Of a stretch of DNA of 23,200 nt, positions 22,178-23,200 are shown piece by piece. How positions within the stretch are numbered: position 1 is the first letter of the stretch; each line of letters starts with the position of its first letter. Both the position numbers and the translations under genes were made by a program. The stretch is from Burkholderiales bacterium (GTDB taxonomy: Bacteria; Pseudomonadota; Gammaproteobacteria; Burkholderiales; Burkholderiaceae_C): the NCBI GenBank assembly GCA_005793295.1, contig SXSX01000121.1, forward strand, positions 1-23,200, given 5' to 3'. The notes under the pieces are model-generated. The model searched no databases and had not been told where the DNA came from. It saw nothing but the letters and a program-made list of their open reading frames with translations.

Positions 22178-22301
22178 GAGGTTTAGCGGGCGGAAAAAAG
22201 GACTTTAACAGCTAGAGACATTATTTTGAGGTGCTTCCCATTTTCTCTCTGTTACGCCGAGTAATTAAGCCCAAACTAAGGCAGGTTATTTTCAATCACT
22301 G

Positions 22302-22557
22302 TTAATCCGTCTTTGCCCCGCCCTCAAACCACTGCTTGATCACTTCGCGCTCCGCGTCCGTAATTTGCGTTGCGTTGTTCATGGGCATGATGCGCGTAAC
22401 GACCGCTTGTTGATACACCGCTTGCGCATGCAGGGCGAGATTTGGGGGTGAATCTAGGCGAACGTTTTTCATCTGCACCTGCTCGCCATGGCATTGGTAG
22501 CAGCGCTGTGACAAGATGGGTTGAAGCGTTGCGTAGTTGGGCACTGCGGTCACGCTT
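22302..22557 (-). repeat. Direct repeat, right copy (3' end of puuD)
   Basis: Gap-free match to 3656-3911 with 247 of 256 identical bases by eye. This copy is in frame with the full puuD body, so it is the functional end. The similarity stops exactly at the stop codon on one side and at 22557 on the other. Confidence 0.95.
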
Positions 22558-23200
22558 AATTTTGGTTTTGTTGATTGGTCTGCAGGAGCCATCCAGAGAA
22601 TCGCCAACACAATGACCGCGACGCCTGAAAACGCATAGCGCCAAGGATGGGGATTGCGTCCGAGCTTAAAGCCGTGGCGCAATACAAAAAACTGCCGAAT
22701 CGCTGCGCCTGCAAACATCACGAGGATCAGCACCAGCCAATTGTTGGGATGGCTGTACGTAAAGCTGTAGTGGTTGCTCAACATCGCAAAGAGCACCGGC
22801 AGCGTGAAGTAGGTGTTGTGAACGCTGCGCTGCTTACCGCGCTTGCCGTGCACGGGATCGACTGCTAATCCAGCTTTGATACTCGCCACCACAGTTTTTT
22901 GACCGGGGATGATCCAGAAAAATACATTAGCACTCATGCTGGTCGCCATCATGGCGCCCACAATAAGAAATGCGGCGCGGCCTGCAAACCAGTGGCACGC
23001 CAACCAGGTCGCCGCACACACCATCAGCGCAACCAAGCCCCCTACGATGGCATCGCCATTCTTTCGCTCCCCAAAGATTCGGCAAATAGCGTCATAGGCC
23101 AACCAAAAAACCACCAAAAACCCCAAGGCCACGGCCACAGCGGTTGCTGGTGCCCAGTCCATCACGGATTTGTCGATGAGGTACGTGCTTGCGTTCCAAA
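22302..23200 (-). CDS. puuD: PuuD, urate hydroxylase, 3' part
   Basis: Membrane urate oxidase coupled to cytochrome c, converting urate to 5-hydroxyisourate. The frame is open to the right edge (WNASTYLIDKSVMDWAP at the visible start), so the 5' end lies outside. Seen: several membrane helices, the IIPGQKTVVASIKAGLAVDPVHGKRGKQRSVHNTY region typical of PuuD, SNHYSFTYSHPNNWLVL, a further helix, then a C-terminal cytochrome c domain with CYQCH. The last 256 bp are duplicated at 3656. Downstream of its stop the original left-flank chromosome is replaced by the sulfur island, and no clear terminator is seen there. Confidence 0.9.
   Translation of the reverse strand, partial: WNASTYLIDKSVMDWAPATAVAVALGFLVVFWLAYDAICRIFGERKNGDAIVGGLVALMVCAATWLACHWFAGRAAFLIVGAMMATSMSANVFFWIIPGQKTVVASIKAGLAVDPVHGKRGKQRSVHNTYFTLPVLFAMLSNHYSFTYSHPNNWLVLILVMFAGAAIRQFFVLRHGFKLGRNPHPWRYAFSGVAVIVLAILWMAPADQSTKPKLSVTAVPNYATLQPILSQRCYQCHGEQVQMKNVRLDSPPNLALHAQAVYQQAVVTRIMPMNNATQITDAEREVIKQWFEGGAKTD

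Larger units (their letters stand above)
3912..22557. other. Putative acquired sulfur-oxidation island bracketed by puuD 3'-end direct repeats
   Basis: The whole sulfur-oxidation locus lies between two direct copies of the puuD 3' end, inside a purine-catabolism neighbourhood. At the left junction a plus-strand gene is cut exactly where the repeat ends. The right copy is fused in frame to the puuD body, so the island appears to supply a replacement 3' end. No integrase, transposase or tRNA gene is visible inside, so the mechanism could be homologous replacement or an element that later lost its recombinase. The extent to 22557 is the outer bound of the right repeat; the true crossover may lie anywhere within it. 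Confidence 0.6.

Noticed and set aside
3912..22301. Integrase, transposase, insertion sequence or tRNA attachment site for the island
   Set aside because: I looked for recombinase-like proteins, terminal inverted repeats and tRNA-like sequence and found none; only the puuD direct repeat marks the boundaries.
1..23200. CRISPR array or short tandem repeats
   Set aside because: No regularly spaced repeats were seen by eye on either strand.

Overview
The window looks like a chromosome segment of a betaproteobacterium, probably Burkholderiales. This is inferred from the soxCDYZAXB gene order, the protein style and the moderate GC content; no rRNA or tRNA is present to confirm it. It carries a nearly complete periplasmic sulfur-oxidation locus of about 18.6 kb set inside a purine-catabolism neighbourhood. 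No intergenic stretch exceeds 300 bases; the longest gene-free gap is the 252 bases upstream of soxC.

Left flank (1-3655): the 3' part of an 8-oxoguanine deaminase-type amidohydrolase, a LysE-family exporter, a sterol-desaturase/fatty-acid-hydroxylase-family membrane di-iron protein, a small membrane protein, and a possible 43-residue ORF preceded by an operator-like inverted repeat. Right flank (22302-23200): the 3' part of puuD, a membrane urate hydroxylase with a C-terminal cytochrome c domain, running off the right edge. The last 256 bp of puuD are duplicated in direct orientation at 3656-3911. The two copies differ at nine positions, all of them third codon positions, so the encoded peptides are identical. 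The sulfur locus lies exactly between these copies, and the left junction cuts through an unrelated plus-strand gene, of which only the 3' end remains (3912-4131). This is the signature of an acquired island that brought or displaced a puuD 3' end.

Centre, minus strand, 17619 down to 4193: a metallo-beta-lactamase-fold protein (SoxH-like), a thioredoxin-fold protein (SoxW-like), a Crp/Fnr regulator, a periplasmic GlcG/HbpS-type protein, two small cytochromes c, then soxC-soxD-soxY-soxZ-soxA-soxX-soxB. An accessory cassette follows: SAM methyltransferase, DUF4395 membrane protein, two rhodaneses and a second SAM methyltransferase. Divergent from the SoxH-like gene is a YeeE/YedE (SoxT/TsuA-like) sulfur-compound transporter.

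Right part of the island (18784-22177): a DUF2892 membrane protein, a flavocytochrome c sulfide dehydrogenase module (fccA-fccB followed by a diheme cytochrome c), a divergently transcribed exported DsrE-like protein, and an ArsR-family regulator convergent with it.

Working model: SoxXA attaches thiosulfate or other sulfur species to the SoxY Cys on SoxYZ, SoxB hydrolyses off sulfate, and SoxCD oxidises the remaining sulfane sulfur, passing electrons to the small cytochromes c. FccAB oxidises sulfide. The YeeE-like transporter, rhodaneses, DUF4395 and DsrE-like proteins would handle reduced or persulfidic sulfur. A Crp/Fnr and an ArsR regulator are candidate controllers.
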